Positions 16,509-25,791 of a DNA stretch of 64,000 nucleotides are shown one piece after another. The notes beneath the pieces are model-generated. The model saw only the letters and a program-made list of their open reading frames with translations, made no database searches and was not told the DNA's origin. Source of the stretch: Gemmatimonadaceae bacterium (GTDB lineage Bacteria; Gemmatimonadota; Gemmatimonadetes; Gemmatimonadales; Gemmatimonadaceae). The stretch spans positions 62,001 to 126,000 of the forward strand of contig DASYSS010000017.1 in the NCBI GenBank assembly GCA_036003045.1. The letters run 5' to 3'. Each line of letters begins with the position of its first letter. Within the stretch, counting starts at the first letter, position 1. The translations under genes were made by a program, and so were the position numbers.

Positions 16509-17879
16509 CTACCGAACGAGCCGCTCCACCAGATCGGTGGAGTCCAGACGCCGAATCCGCTCGATCGCGCCTCTGACCTCGTCCTCCGTCGCCGATCTAC
16601 CGAAGCGCGCCAGACGGACGGCCTTTTGTTCGAGGTCGACCCTCGACAACGAGTTTCCCGGATCCCCTTTGGGAACGTCGACGCGGCCGCGAAGCGTTCT
16701 GCCATCGACCGTCTCGACGTCCACGCGTCCCAGCCAGCGCCGGGGGTACGCGGAGTCCACCTCGTCGTCGAGAATCATCTTCACACGCTGGCGAAAAGCC
16801 GACACGTCGTCGTCGTCGAGCGCGTCCTCGAAATCGTCGAGCCCGGCCCGTCCACGCACGGCAATCAGGCCGAGGACGGTTCCCATCGAGAACTTTGCTT
16901 GGTGGACGTTGGTCGGTTCGGTCACCTGGCCGAGCACGTCGATCGCGCCCTGGTGCACGCGCGCCGTGACATGGGCGATCTGTTCGTGCGACAAGCCCTC
17001 CCGCTGCATCACCGACAGCAACGCGTCGGCCGCGGGATGCGTGTGCCGGCAGGAGGCGTGCAGTTTATAAGAAGTCTCAATCGTCGCCCACCGCGTGCCG
17101 AGCCCCTCGGTGAGCCGCGACGGATCGGCGTCGCTGGACATTCCCGCCGCGAGACCTTGCCTGCCTTCGAGAATGCGCCGTGCGCCGGTCACGCCGTCGC
17201 GCGCCAGATATGCGGAGAGCAGCCCGTCAGCCGCCGCCTTCGCCGTGTGCAACTGCTTGGAGTCGGCGGCGTCGCGAAGGAATTCCCAAAGTCCCGCGGC
17301 TTGCGTTCCAGCCGATCCCAACGCGTTCTGCGTCGCGTCGGCGTCGAGTCGCAGAAGGCGAGCGACCGCGGCTGCCGCGGCAAGAGTTCCGGCGGTGCCC
17401 GTGGTATGAAAGATCTTGTAATGCGAGCGCCCCAGAAATTCGCCGACGCGAATGCCGACCTCGTAGCCGGCGATCGCGGCCACGAGTAGCTCGCGCCCCG
17501 ACGAGCGTTCCGACTGCGCCACGGCCAACGCGGCGGGAAAGACCACCGCCGCGGGATGGAACACCGCGCCGTTGTGAACGTCGTCCTGCTCGGCGACGTG
17601 CGACGCAGCACCGTTGATCAGCGCCGCAAACAAGGGACTCGTGCTCTTCCTGGCCGGAATGATCTCCGATGCGCCGTCAGCGGGCCCCATCTCATTCGCG
17701 AACCGCTCGAGCGCGACGACGGGGCGCGCTCCCTTCCCGGCCAATGCGGATCCGAGCCAATCCGTCATGAGATCCTTCACGCCGTCGATCACGCCCGATG
17801 GAATGTCCTCGTACCGCAGCTCGGCGGAGAACTCGGCGAGCGCTCGCGTGCCCGTGGCGTTCGTGATTGCAGTCGTCAT
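16509..17879 (-). CDS. MmgE/PrpD family protein
   Basis: 456 residues from the ATG at 17879, which overlaps the CaiB-family stop as ATGA. Full-length member of the MmgE/PrpD family, which includes 2-methylcitrate dehydratase and cis-aconitate decarboxylase. Landmarks: DWLGSALAG (early helix), SHVAEQDDVHNGAVFHPAAVVFPAALA (active-site segment with HPAA), FHTTGTAGTLAAAAA, YKLHASCRHTHPAADAL. It is the last gene of a minus-strand operon with a CoA-transferase and an acyl-CoA dehydrogenase, which argues for a branched C5/C6 dicarboxylic or tricarboxylic substrate, not classic propionate use, since no prpB or prpC is present. Exact reaction unknown. Confidence 0.9.
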   Translation of the reverse strand: MTTAITNATGTRALAEFSAELRYEDIPSGVIDGVKDLMTDWLGSALAGKGARPVVALERFANEMGPADGASEIIPARKSTSPLFAALINGAASHVAEQDDVHNGAVFHPAAVVFPAALAVAQSERSSGRELLVAAIAGYEVGIRVGEFLGRSHYKIFHTTGTAGTLAAAAAVARLLRLDADATQNALGSAGTQAAGLWEFLRDAADSKQLHTAKAAADGLLSAYLARDGVTGARRILEGRQGLAAGMSSDADPSRLTEGLGTRWATIETSYKLHASCRHTHPAADALLSVMQREGLSHEQIAHVTARVHQGAIDVLGQVTEPTNVHQAKFSMGTVLGLIAVRGRAGLDDFEDALDDDDVSAFRQRVKMILDDEVDSAYPRRWLGRVDVETVDGRTLRGRVDVPKGDPGNSLSRVDLEQKAVRLARFGRSATEDEVRGAIERIRRLDSTDLVERLVR

Positions 17880-19054
17880 ATCGCTTCCGTGTCGCGCATC
17901 CATTCTATAGTAGGCTGATCGTACCCGAGCTCCGCCAGTATCGCGTTCGTCTGCTCACCGGCCGCCGGAATCGCTCCCATCACGGGACTGGCTCCGTCGA
18001 TCGAAACCGGTGGCAGCAGCGCGGCGATCGGGCCGGTCTCGGTCTCCACGGCGCGCCACCGATGGCGCGCGCGGAGTTGTTCGTGCGCCGCGAATTCGTG
18101 CACGTCGTTGAGACGTCCGTTGGCTATTCCCGCGCCGTCCAAGCGGCGCACGACCTCGTCGGCCGAGAGCTCCTCGAAGGCTTCCTCGATGATTCGGGTC
18201 AACTCGGCGCGATTCGCGACGCGCCTGGTGTTGTCCGAGAAATGACCGTGATGCTCGAGGTCCGGCAGCTCGAGCACTGACGCGCAGAACCGCCCCCATT
18301 CGCGATCGTTCTGAATCCCGAGCAACACATCCCTTCCGTCGCCGGCGCGATGCGGGCCGTAGGGGGCGATGGTCGGGTGCGACGCGCCCGTGCGCTTCGG
18401 CGCGTCGCCGGAGTATCGCGCGAAATACGCCGGTTGGCTCATCCATTCGCCGAGCGCGTCGAGCATCGACACGCCGACGCGCGTGCCTCGGCCGGTTTTC
18501 TCACGCTGGAGGAGGGCCATGAGCGTTCCGGAATACGCGTACATCCCGGCCGCGATGTCGGCGATGGAAACGCCGGCGCGCGACGGCACGTCGTCTGAGC
18601 CGGTCACCGACAGCAACCCCGCCTCCGCTTGCACGAGAAGATCGTACGCCTTGCGGCCGGACATCGGTCCGCCGTCGCCGTAGCCCGAGATGTCCACGAC
18701 GATGAGGCGGGGGAACCGCTCGGCCAGCGTTTGCCAGTCGAGCCCGAGCCGGCTCGCGGCGCCGGGCCCGAGATTCTGCACGAAGACGTCGGCTCGTGCG
18801 AGCAAGCGGTCGAGCGCCTCGCGCCCCAGCGGCCGCGTGAGATCGAGCGTCACGCTCTCCTTCGAGCGGTTCAACCACACGAAATACGACGACAGCCCAT
18901 TGACCGCCCGGTCGTACTTGCGCGCGAAGTCGCCGTCGCCCGGTCGCTCGACTTTGATGACGCGCGCGCCGTAGTCCGCCAACTGGCGCGTGCAGAACGG
19001 CCCCGACACGGCCTGCTCGAGCGAGACGACGGTGATGCCGTCGAGTGGAAGCAT
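17876..19054 (-). CDS. CaiB/BaiF family III CoA-transferase
   Basis: 392 residues; start ATG at 19054 shares one base with the stop of the acyl-CoA dehydrogenase gene. Family landmarks: MLPLDGITVVSLEQAVSGP at the start, GARVIKVERPGDGDFAR, FVWLNRSKESVTLDL, QNLGPGAASRLG, YGDGGPMSGRKAYDLLVQAEAG, and SIADIAAGMYA with the probable catalytic Asp166. The family moves CoA between carboxylates through an aspartyl-CoA intermediate. In this operon it would activate a dicarboxylate for the dehydrogenase. Mct of the 3-hydroxypropionate bicycle belongs to the same family, which fits the hydratase and lyase types encoded across the divergent promoter. Confidence 0.95.
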   Translation of the reverse strand: MLPLDGITVVSLEQAVSGPFCTRQLADYGARVIKVERPGDGDFARKYDRAVNGLSSYFVWLNRSKESVTLDLTRPLGREALDRLLARADVFVQNLGPGAASRLGLDWQTLAERFPRLIVVDISGYGDGGPMSGRKAYDLLVQAEAGLLSVTGSDDVPSRAGVSIADIAAGMYAYSGTLMALLQREKTGRGTRVGVSMLDALGEWMSQPAYFARYSGDAPKRTGASHPTIAPYGPHRAGDGRDVLLGIQNDREWGRFCASVLELPDLEHHGHFSDNTRRVANRAELTRIIEEAFEELSADEVVRRLDGAGIANGRLNDVHEFAAHEQLRARHRWRAVETETGPIAALLPPVSIDGASPVMGAIPAAGEQTNAILAELGYDQPTIEWMRDTEAI

Positions 19055-20250
19055 CAAAACGACCGCGGAAGGCCCAGCACGTGCTCCGCCACGTAGGACA
19101 AGATCAGATTCGTCGAGATCGGCGCCACCTGGTAGAGACGGGTCTCGCGGAACTTGCGTTCGACGTCGTACTCGGCGGCGAAACCGAAGCCGCCGTGGGT
19201 CTGCAAGCACACGTTCGCCGCTTCCCACGATGCTTTCGCGGCGAGGTATTTCGCCATGTTCGACTCTGCGCCGCACGGCTCGTGGTTGTCGAAAAGCGTG
19301 CACGCTTTCCAGCGCATCAGGTCCGCCGCCTCGATCTCCACGTGGCATTCGGCGATCGGAAACTGGACGCCTTGATTGCGACCGATCGGCCGATCGAAGA
19401 CGACGCGTTCATTCGCGTACGCCGTCGCCTTGGCGACGAACCATCGCGCGTCGCCGATGCATTCGGCGGCAATGAGTGTGCGCTCGGCGTTGAGGCCGTC
19501 GAGGATGTAGCGAAAGCCATTCCCTTCCTCGCCGATGAGATTTTCGGCCGGGACCTCGAGATCCGTGAAGAACGCTTCACTCGTCTCGTGGTTCACCATG
19601 TTGCGAATCGGTCGCAGGGCGAGCCCGTTGCCGAGCGATGCCTTGATGTCGACGAGGAAGAGCGACATGCCGTCGGTCTTGCGGGCCGATTCCGCGAATG
19701 GCGTCGTGCGAGCGAGCAGTACGAGAAGATCCGAATGGTGCGCGCGCGACAGCCACACCTTTTGGCCGTTGACGACGTAGCGGTCGCCGCGTTTGACGGC
19801 GACGGTCGCGGTCTTTGTGGTGTCCGTGCCGGTCGTCGGCTCCGTGACGGCCATCGACTGGAGGCGCAGCTCTCCGCGTGCGATGCGTGGCAGATACGCG
19901 CGCTTTTGTCCTTCCGATCCATGGCGCAACAGCGTGCCCATGTTGTACAACTGCCCGTGGCACGCGCCCGAGTTGCCGCCGCAGCGGTTGATCTCCTCGA
20001 GAATGACCGAGGCTTCGGCGAGTCCGAGCCCCGCGCCGTCGTACTCCTGCGGAATGAGCGCCGCCATCCACCCGGCCGACGTCAGCGCCGAGACGAATTC
20101 CTCCGGATAGCGCTGCTCGGAATCGAGCCCTTGCCAATACTTGCCCGGAAAGTTCTCGCAGAGCGCTCGAATGGCCTCTCGAATTTCTGGGTGAGACTCT
20201 TTGGACTCGTGCGCCAAGGGAGGTCCTTTGTGGCTGGCCAGCGGCACCAA
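19054..20250 (-). CDS. Acyl-CoA dehydrogenase
   Basis: 398 residues. Complete acyl-CoA dehydrogenase: N-terminal helical domain (GWMAALIPQEYDGAGLGLAEA), flavin-contact region LQSMAVTEPTTGTDTT, VVNGQKVWLSRAHHSDLL, and C-terminal domain THGGFGFAAEYDVERKFRETRL, in which the Glu of AAEYDVER sits at the place of the catalytic base in the medium-chain type. It oxidises an acyl-CoA to the 2-enoyl-CoA with FAD. First gene of the minus-strand operon; 205 bp separate it from the divergent hydratase gene. No electron-transfer flavoprotein gene is nearby. A methylsuccinyl-CoA-like substrate would suit the neighbours, but this is inference. Confidence 0.95.
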   Translation of the reverse strand: MVPLASHKGPPLAHESKESHPEIREAIRALCENFPGKYWQGLDSEQRYPEEFVSALTSAGWMAALIPQEYDGAGLGLAEASVILEEINRCGGNSGACHGQLYNMGTLLRHGSEGQKRAYLPRIARGELRLQSMAVTEPTTGTDTTKTATVAVKRGDRYVVNGQKVWLSRAHHSDLLVLLARTTPFAESARKTDGMSLFLVDIKASLGNGLALRPIRNMVNHETSEAFFTDLEVPAENLIGEEGNGFRYILDGLNAERTLIAAECIGDARWFVAKATAYANERVVFDRPIGRNQGVQFPIAECHVEIEAADLMRWKACTLFDNHEPCGAESNMAKYLAAKASWEAANVCLQTHGGFGFAAEYDVERKFRETRLYQVAPISTNLILSYVAEHVLGLPRSF

Positions 20251-20455
20251 CGACCAGAACTACAATTCAAGAGAGCCCTTTTCGGGAAGGCTTCTCCGCA
20301 GAATCCGTGGTAATCCGCGTGCGGTTCTGCTGTTCATCGAATATGGCATGACCGGCGGAGCACCGGGATGCCACGCGGGCTTGCTGCGGAAGGGGTGCGG
20401 GACGAGAATCCGGACGTGTGGACGAGGAGCCTTGGTGGGGGACGTTGAATTCGTG

Positions 20456-21310
20456 ATGGTCGACCACGATTGGAAGCTGTGGATCGGGCGGACGCAGACG
20501 GGGGCCGACTGGATCACGCCGAGTCGCGTGGCGGCTTGGCACGCGACGCTCGATCATTCGGCGGAGACGCCCACCGAGGGCACGGCGGCGCCATTGGGAT
20601 TTCATTGGACGCTCGCGCCGGGCGTGGCGCGCGAGTCGGAACTAGGGCCCGACGGTCACGCGCGGCGCGGCGGATTCCTGCCGCCGGTGATGTTGCCGCG
20701 CCGGTTGTGGGCCGGGAGTCGCGTGACGTTCCATCGGCCGCTGCGCGTCGGCGAGCGCGTCGAACGCGCCTCTTTGATCCAGTCGGTCGAGGAAAAGAAG
20801 GGGCGCGAGTCGCCGCTGGTGTTCGTGACCGTGCGTCATCGGTTCAGTACCGACGGAGGCATCGCGATCGAGGAGGAACAGGATCTGGTCTATCGAGATC
20901 CGCCGCCGGCCACGCTCCGCGCGGTCGAACGACGGGAGGATTTCGTCGCGATGGATTCCACGTGGCGACACACGGTGCGACCCACGGAGACACTGCTGTT
21001 TCGATTTTCAGCGCTCACCTTCAATACGCATCGCATTCACTATGACCGCCGCTACGCGACGCATGTCGAGGGATACGCCGGGCTCGTCGTGCACGGACCG
21101 CTGATCGCGACGCTGCTGCTCGATCTCTTACAAGCGCACGTCAAGCCCGACCGGATCCGGCGGTTTCACTTCAGGGCGGCGCGGCCCACGTTCGACACGT
21201 CGGACTTCCTCGTTTTCGGCGCTCCCGGCGACGACGGCCACTTCAAGTTGTGGTCGACCGACAACGACGGCGCGCGTGCGGTCGAGGCGGAAGCGTGGAT
21301 TTCCGAATGA
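20456..21310 (+). CDS. HTD2/MaoC-type hydratase (mesaconyl-C4-CoA hydratase-like)
   Basis: 284 residues from the ATG at 20456 (a GTG one codon earlier is possible). Double hot-dog fold of the HTD2 type: an N-terminal FAS1-like dehydratase half, and a C-terminal half with FSALTFNTHRIHYDRRYA and EGYAGLVVHGPLIATLLLDL, the signature shared with 3-methylfumaryl-CoA and mesaconyl-C4-CoA hydratases. It should add water to a C2-C3 double bond of an unsaturated dicarboxyl-CoA. It diverges from the CaiB/dehydrogenase operon and runs with the CitE-like lyase gene downstream, interrupted only by a small lipoprotein gene. Confidence 0.9.
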   Translation: MVDHDWKLWIGRTQTGADWITPSRVAAWHATLDHSAETPTEGTAAPLGFHWTLAPGVARESELGPDGHARRGGFLPPVMLPRRLWAGSRVTFHRPLRVGERVERASLIQSVEEKKGRESPLVFVTVRHRFSTDGGIAIEEEQDLVYRDPPPATLRAVERREDFVAMDSTWRHTVRPTETLLFRFSALTFNTHRIHYDRRYATHVEGYAGLVVHGPLIATLLLDLLQAHVKPDRIRRFHFRAARPTFDTSDFLVFGAPGDDGHFKLWSTDNDGARAVEAEAWISE

Positions 21311-21346
21311 TCGGAGGCCTCGTAGCTTCATGAGCGGGGACGGAGC

Positions 21347-21700
21347 ATGAAGAGACGTCGACTGTCGCTCGCGTTGGCGTGTGGCCTCGCGTGCGGAGGA
21401 CCGACGAGTCCGCGCGGGCTAGCGCGGATCAGCGTGGTCGGCGATTCGATCGCGGCGACGATCACCCACGCCGGCTCTGTCGATTTGCCGCGCTTCCCGC
21501 TCAGCGTCACGCTCGAGAATCGAAGCTCGTCGACGGTGGAATTCAACGTCTGTGGCTCGGTGATCGAAGGAAACGACAGAACCAGCTGGTCCGCGGTTTG
21601 GGTGCCGGCATGCTTGCTCTCGACAACGACCGATTCTCGGGTCGACGGAGTGAATCCGATGGCGCTTCCCTCCACGTTCGTCGTTCACGGCACGGAATGA
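21347..21700 (+). CDS. Small putative lipoprotein
   Basis: 117 residues. A basic N-terminus (MKRRR) and short hydrophobic stretch lead to a lipobox-like LACG at Cys12, with a second at Cys16. The rest is strand-rich with two further cysteines (FNVCGS, VPACLL) that could pair. No known domain. Its stop overlaps the start of the CitE-like lyase (ATGA at 21697-21700), so it is translationally coupled to it, although an exported lipoprotein has no obvious place in the CoA pathway. The very short signal region makes export less certain. Confidence 0.6.
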   Translation: MKRRRLSLALACGLACGGPTSPRGLARISVVGDSIAATITHAGSVDLPRFPLSVTLENRSSSTVEFNVCGSVIEGNDRTSWSAVWVPACLLSTTTDSRVDGVNPMALPSTFVVHGTE

Positions 21701-22536
21701 TTCCACCGCTCGGCCGCGACGACGCTCCGGCCCGGTCCTGGCTTTTCGTCCCCGCGACACGACCCGACCGCTTCGCGAAAGCGGCGGCGAGCGGCGCGGA
21801 TCGAGTGATTCTCGATCTCGAGGACGCGGTCGCACCTGAAGAGAAAGCGGATGCGCGGCGCGGCCTCATGACCGTGACGATTCCGCGAGACGTTCCAGTC
21901 TACGTTCGCGTGAACAGCGCGCTGACGCCGTGGTTCGAGGAAGACCTCGGTGTCGCGCGCACGCTCGCGATCCGCGGCGTCCTTCTCCCAAAGGCCGACA
22001 GCGCCGCGCACGTCGAGCGGGCACTCGCCGCCATCGCGCCGGAACACGTCGTCGTGCCGATCATCGAGACCGCGGCGGGCTTGTGGAACGTGCTCGACGT
22101 CGCGCGACGCCCGCGCGTCGAGCGGCTCGTCTTCGGCGCGCTCGATTTCACGCTCGACACCGGCATCCACGACGCCGACGGTGCCTTCGACGCCGTGCGC
22201 TCGCGCATCGTCGTCGCGTCGAAAGTCGCCGGCATCGCGCCACCGGTCGATCTCGTTACGCTCGCGATCGACGATCCAGAGCAGTTGCGCCGACACGCCG
22301 CTCGGAGCCGGAGCTTTGGGTTCGGCGGCAAGCTATGCATTCATCCCAAACAGATCTCGATCACGAACGACGCGTTCAGACCGAGCGACGAGGAAGTGGC
22401 TTGGGCGCGCGGTGTGCTGGACGAGCTCTCCTCACGACCCGAGGACGCGGTGTTCGCGCATCGCGGTGAGTTGGTCGACCGTCCGGTGATTCAGCGCGCC
22501 AAACAGATTATCGAGCACGACTCGGCCGCCCGCTGA
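21697..22536 (+). CDS. HpcH/HpaI aldolase, CitE-type CoA lyase
   Basis: 279 residues. CitE-superfamily landmarks in order: RSWLFVPATRPDRFAKA (CoA and substrate arginine), VILDLEDAVAPEEKADAR, YVRVNSALTPWFEEDL, PIIETAAGLWNV (metal-binding Glu), LVFGALDFTLDTG (metal-binding Asp), GFGGKLCIHPKQI. Family members cleave citryl-, citramalyl-, malyl- or methylmalyl-CoA with Mg2+. With the HTD2-type hydratase upstream, (S)-citramalyl-CoA cleavage to acetyl-CoA and pyruvate is the best guess. Start ATG overlaps the lipoprotein stop. Confidence 0.92.
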   Translation: MIPPLGRDDAPARSWLFVPATRPDRFAKAAASGADRVILDLEDAVAPEEKADARRGLMTVTIPRDVPVYVRVNSALTPWFEEDLGVARTLAIRGVLLPKADSAAHVERALAAIAPEHVVVPIIETAAGLWNVLDVARRPRVERLVFGALDFTLDTGIHDADGAFDAVRSRIVVASKVAGIAPPVDLVTLAIDDPEQLRRHAARSRSFGFGGKLCIHPKQISITNDAFRPSDEEVAWARGVLDELSSRPEDAVFAHRGELVDRPVIQRAKQIIEHDSAAR

Positions 22537-22612
22537 AACGAGGCGAACGCTTCGAAGCTCCGTCTTACGGGTGTTCCTTGCTTCGGCGCTTCGCGCCTCC
22601 GCTCGGACTGCT

Positions 22613-24778
22613 TCAGCCGGCTTTCCTCAGCGGGCCGCCGAGCGACGCGACCGCATCGGCGAGTTGACTCGCGGTGAACGGCTTCTCGAGCAACCGCGCT
22701 TCGGTCGCTTTGAGCTCGTCGATCATGCCCACGTCGTCGGTGTAGCCGGTGATGTAAAGGACGGGAAGTTGCGGCCGGCGCTTGCGCAGTTGTTCCACCA
22801 GCGGGCGCCCGCCCATCTCGGGCATCACGACATCGGTGACGAGCATGTCGATCGACGAATCGTACTTTCGCATCAGCTCGAGCGCCTCGACGCCGTGGCG
22901 CGCCGAGCGAACGTCGTATCCGGCCTTCGAGAGTACCTCGGCCGCGAACGCACGCACGCCGGCGTTGTCCTCGACGAGGAGCACACCTCGATGCGGTGAC
23001 CTCGGCTGGGCGGCGACACTCGTCCACGGCGCGGCGCCTTCGTCGCTCAGCTTGTCGCTGCGCGGCATCCGCCGCCGCTCGGTGGCTGGAAGATGAATCG
23101 TGAATGTCGTGCCCATGCCGGGTGTGCTTTCGGCATGAATGTCGCCGAACGATTGCTTCACGATGCCGTACACCGTCGCGAGACCCAGGCCCGTACCACG
23201 TCCGTGCGGCTTCGTCGTGAAGAAGGGCTCGAACGCGCGCGCGAGCGTGTCCGCGTCCATCCCGCTGCCGGTGTCGTTCACCGTGAGACGCACGTAGTCG
23301 CCGGCGGCGAGGCCCGTGTCTTCCGATCCTGAGAGTGTGTCGCCCGCGCGCGAGCTCGCGCGATCGGGCAACGTGACATTCGCGGTTTCGATGACGAGCC
23401 GCCCGCCGTTATTCGCTTGCATCGCGTCGCGCGCGTTGAGCGCGAGATTCACGAGCACCTGCCCGAGCTGACCCGCGTCGGCATACACGGGGCGCAGATT
23501 CGGCTCGAGGCGAGTGACGACCTCGATCCGCTCGCCGACCGCCGGCCGCATCATGTGCAGCGTCTCTTCGACGACGCCGTTCACGTCGAGCATGGTGGGC
23601 GACAACAGTTGCTTGCGGCCGAACGCGAGAAGCTGGCGCGTGAGCGACGCCGCGCGGTCGGTGGCGCGGGTGATTCCCGCGAGATGCTTCACTGTCCTCG
23701 GATCCGGTTCCCCCCGTCCCGCGCCCGCATCCGACGACGTCTGCTCCAGCATGAACACGTGCCCGCCGATCACAGTGAGCAGGTTGTTGAAGTCGTGCGC
23801 GACACCGCCCGCCAGCTGACCGACGGCTTCCATCTTCTGCGCCTGGCGGAGTCGATCCTCGAGCATGTGCTCGCCCGTGACGTCGCGGATGGAACCGATC
23901 ACGCGCTCGGCCGAGCCGTCGGCCGCGCGTTTGACGATGAGACTCCCGGAAACGTGCGCGTAGCGGTCGTCGGCGCGCCGGACGCGATACTGCACCGTCG
24001 ACACCGACGTCGCGGGATCGGCCACCGCGGCGGCCACCGAGCGTTGGAGCACGTCGCGGTCGGCGGGATGGACGCGATCGAGCCACCACGCGCCGTCGCC
24101 GATCTGATCCGGCGTGTACCCGAACACCGATTGCATCGACTCCGTCCATTCGATCGTGCCACTCGGCACATGCCAGTCGTATACGACGTCTCGCGTGGCG
24201 CGCGCGACGAGGCGGTAGCGTTCTTCGCTACGCGCCAGGTCGCGCGCCGTCTCACTCTGGCGCTGCGTCGCTTCGACAAAGAGATGGAGGCTGACCGCGA
24301 TGATCGTGAGGCCGAGGACGGTGATCAGCGAATTCGGCGACAGCGGACCGTACTCGACGTGTCCGTTCGAGTACCAGAGCGCCGTCGATCCGACGCGCGC
24401 GATCGCGAACGACACGATGAGTAGAATGAGCTGACGACGCGGGACGAAGAGCGAGCGGAACTGAAGCCCCGCGAAAAAGAGCGCGATCGCGTCCGATGGC
24501 ATCGGCGAGACCGCCGCGACCACGAGCACGAGCGTCGCGTCGACCGCCCATCCGAAGAGCGGAAAATGCCCGCGGCGATAGCCGTAGACCCACCAGGCGC
24601 CGAGCGTCGCCGCCGCCGCGGCTTCGATCCAACGCAGCGTGGGCGGAAGCTTGACGTCGACCAGGAACAGGACGACGTGAAGAAACGCCAATGAGGCGGC
24701 GAACCAGACCGACATGAGCCGGAAGCGAGGCAGCGGCTCGATGGGAAATCGCGGAACATGGAGAGTCGGTCTGCGCAT
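22613..24778 (-). CDS. Membrane hybrid histidine kinase (PAS-HisKA-HATPase-receiver)
   Basis: 721 residues. About six N-terminal transmembrane helices fill residues 18-185 (LRWIEAAAAATLGAWWVYGY, ILLIVSFAIARVGSTALWY among them), an uncharacterised membrane sensor. A PAS/PAC domain follows (EERYRLVARATRDVVYDWHV to SIRDVTGEHMLEDRL), then HisKA with the phospho-His in GVAHDFNNLLTVI, HATPase_c (NDTGSGMD, GRGTGLGLATVYGIV), and a C-terminal receiver with Asp in MLVTDVVMPEMGG and Lys in LEKPF. The gene is monocistronic, convergent with the lyase gene and divergent from the methyltransferase. The cognate regulator is not nearby. Confidence 0.94.
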   Translation of the reverse strand: MRRPTLHVPRFPIEPLPRFRLMSVWFAASLAFLHVVLFLVDVKLPPTLRWIEAAAAATLGAWWVYGYRRGHFPLFGWAVDATLVLVVAAVSPMPSDAIALFFAGLQFRSLFVPRRQLILLIVSFAIARVGSTALWYSNGHVEYGPLSPNSLITVLGLTIIAVSLHLFVEATQRQSETARDLARSEERYRLVARATRDVVYDWHVPSGTIEWTESMQSVFGYTPDQIGDGAWWLDRVHPADRDVLQRSVAAAVADPATSVSTVQYRVRRADDRYAHVSGSLIVKRAADGSAERVIGSIRDVTGEHMLEDRLRQAQKMEAVGQLAGGVAHDFNNLLTVIGGHVFMLEQTSSDAGAGRGEPDPRTVKHLAGITRATDRAASLTRQLLAFGRKQLLSPTMLDVNGVVEETLHMMRPAVGERIEVVTRLEPNLRPVYADAGQLGQVLVNLALNARDAMQANNGGRLVIETANVTLPDRASSRAGDTLSGSEDTGLAAGDYVRLTVNDTGSGMDADTLARAFEPFFTTKPHGRGTGLGLATVYGIVKQSFGDIHAESTPGMGTTFTIHLPATERRRMPRSDKLSDEGAAPWTSVAAQPRSPHRGVLLVEDNAGVRAFAAEVLSKAGYDVRSARHGVEALELMRKYDSSIDMLVTDVVMPEMGGRPLVEQLRKRRPQLPVLYITGYTDDVGMIDELKATEARLLEKPFTASQLADAVASLGGPLRKAG

Positions 24779-24864
24779 ACCGTATAAGAGGACGAGCGGC
24801 GTGGCCGGGGGTGACGCGCCGGGTCGCCGGGACTGATATTCCCGGCAACCAGACGGAGATTTCG

Positions 24865-25701
24865 ATGAGCACCACGGCCACCGAGCGAATTCGCAGCGAC
24901 TGGGACAGTCAGGCGCGGGCCTGGTTCGATCAGCGAGAATCGTTCTTCGCCGCGTCGCGCCCGGTGCACGAATGGCTCGTCAAGAACCTCGACCCGCAAA
25001 GTGGCCAGCGCGTCCTCGAGATCGCCGCAGGTCCTGGGGACACGGGCTTTCTGGCGGCGAAACGTCTTGGAGACGGACGCCTCGTCTCGACAGACTTGTC
25101 TCCGGAAATGGTGGGGGCGGCGCGGAAGCGAGGCGCGGAGCTCGGAATTCAGAACGCCGAGTATCGCGTGCTGGACGCGCAGGCGATGGACCTCCCCGAC
25201 GCGTGGTTCGACGGCATCCTCTGCCGTTGGGGCTTCATGCTGATGCCCGACCCCGCGGCCGCACTGCGCGAGTGCAAGCGAGTGCTCGTCCCCGGCGGAC
25301 GGCTAGTGTTCGCCGTGTTCACCGGCCCTGACGAGAACGCGTTTGCGTCGCTCCCGGCGCGGACATTGATGGAGCAAGGCCATCTTCCGCGCCCGACCGG
25401 CGAATGGCAGCCCGGCATCCTCGCGCTCGGTGATCGGGCCAAGTTGCAAGCATTGCTCGACGGCGTCGGGTTCTCGTCGACGCGCATCGAGCCCGTCGAG
25501 ATGGCGTGGCAATTCGCGGATGCGAATGCGTACTGGGATTTTCTGATCGAGCTGACGGCGCTCGGTCCGTTGATTCGAACCTTGTCGGACGACTCACGCG
25601 AGACCTTTCGCCGCGCGATCAACGACCGACTCTTGGCGTTCACGCGGGCGGACGGGATCACTTTGCCGTCGCGATGTTGGGGCGGAGTCGCCGTGCGCTG
25701 A
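24865..25701 (+). CDS. Class I SAM-dependent methyltransferase
   Basis: 278 residues from the ATG at 24865. Rossmann methyltransferase of the UbiE/Methyltransf_11 type: motif I VLEIAAGPGDTGFLA, acidic loop VSTDLSPEMVGAARKRG, motif for the adenine YRVLDAQAMDLPDAWFDGILCRWGFMLMPDP, and post-motif CKRVLVPGGRLVFAVF. The C-terminal ~90 residues (from GDRAKLQALLDGVGF) would form the acceptor-binding cap. The substrate cannot be read from sequence. Starts 86 bp from the divergent kinase gene. Confidence 0.92.
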   Translation: MSTTATERIRSDWDSQARAWFDQRESFFAASRPVHEWLVKNLDPQSGQRVLEIAAGPGDTGFLAAKRLGDGRLVSTDLSPEMVGAARKRGAELGIQNAEYRVLDAQAMDLPDAWFDGILCRWGFMLMPDPAAALRECKRVLVPGGRLVFAVFTGPDENAFASLPARTLMEQGHLPRPTGEWQPGILALGDRAKLQALLDGVGFSSTRIEPVEMAWQFADANAYWDFLIELTALGPLIRTLSDDSRETFRRAINDRLLAFTRADGITLPSRCWGGVAVR

Positions 25702-25791
25702 TCGCACGCAGTCAGGAACCGGCAAGGGGCTGGTAAGAATTTCTCCGTGAGAGGCCGGAGCTCGTCGCAAACGTCGTCTATCGGATTGTCT

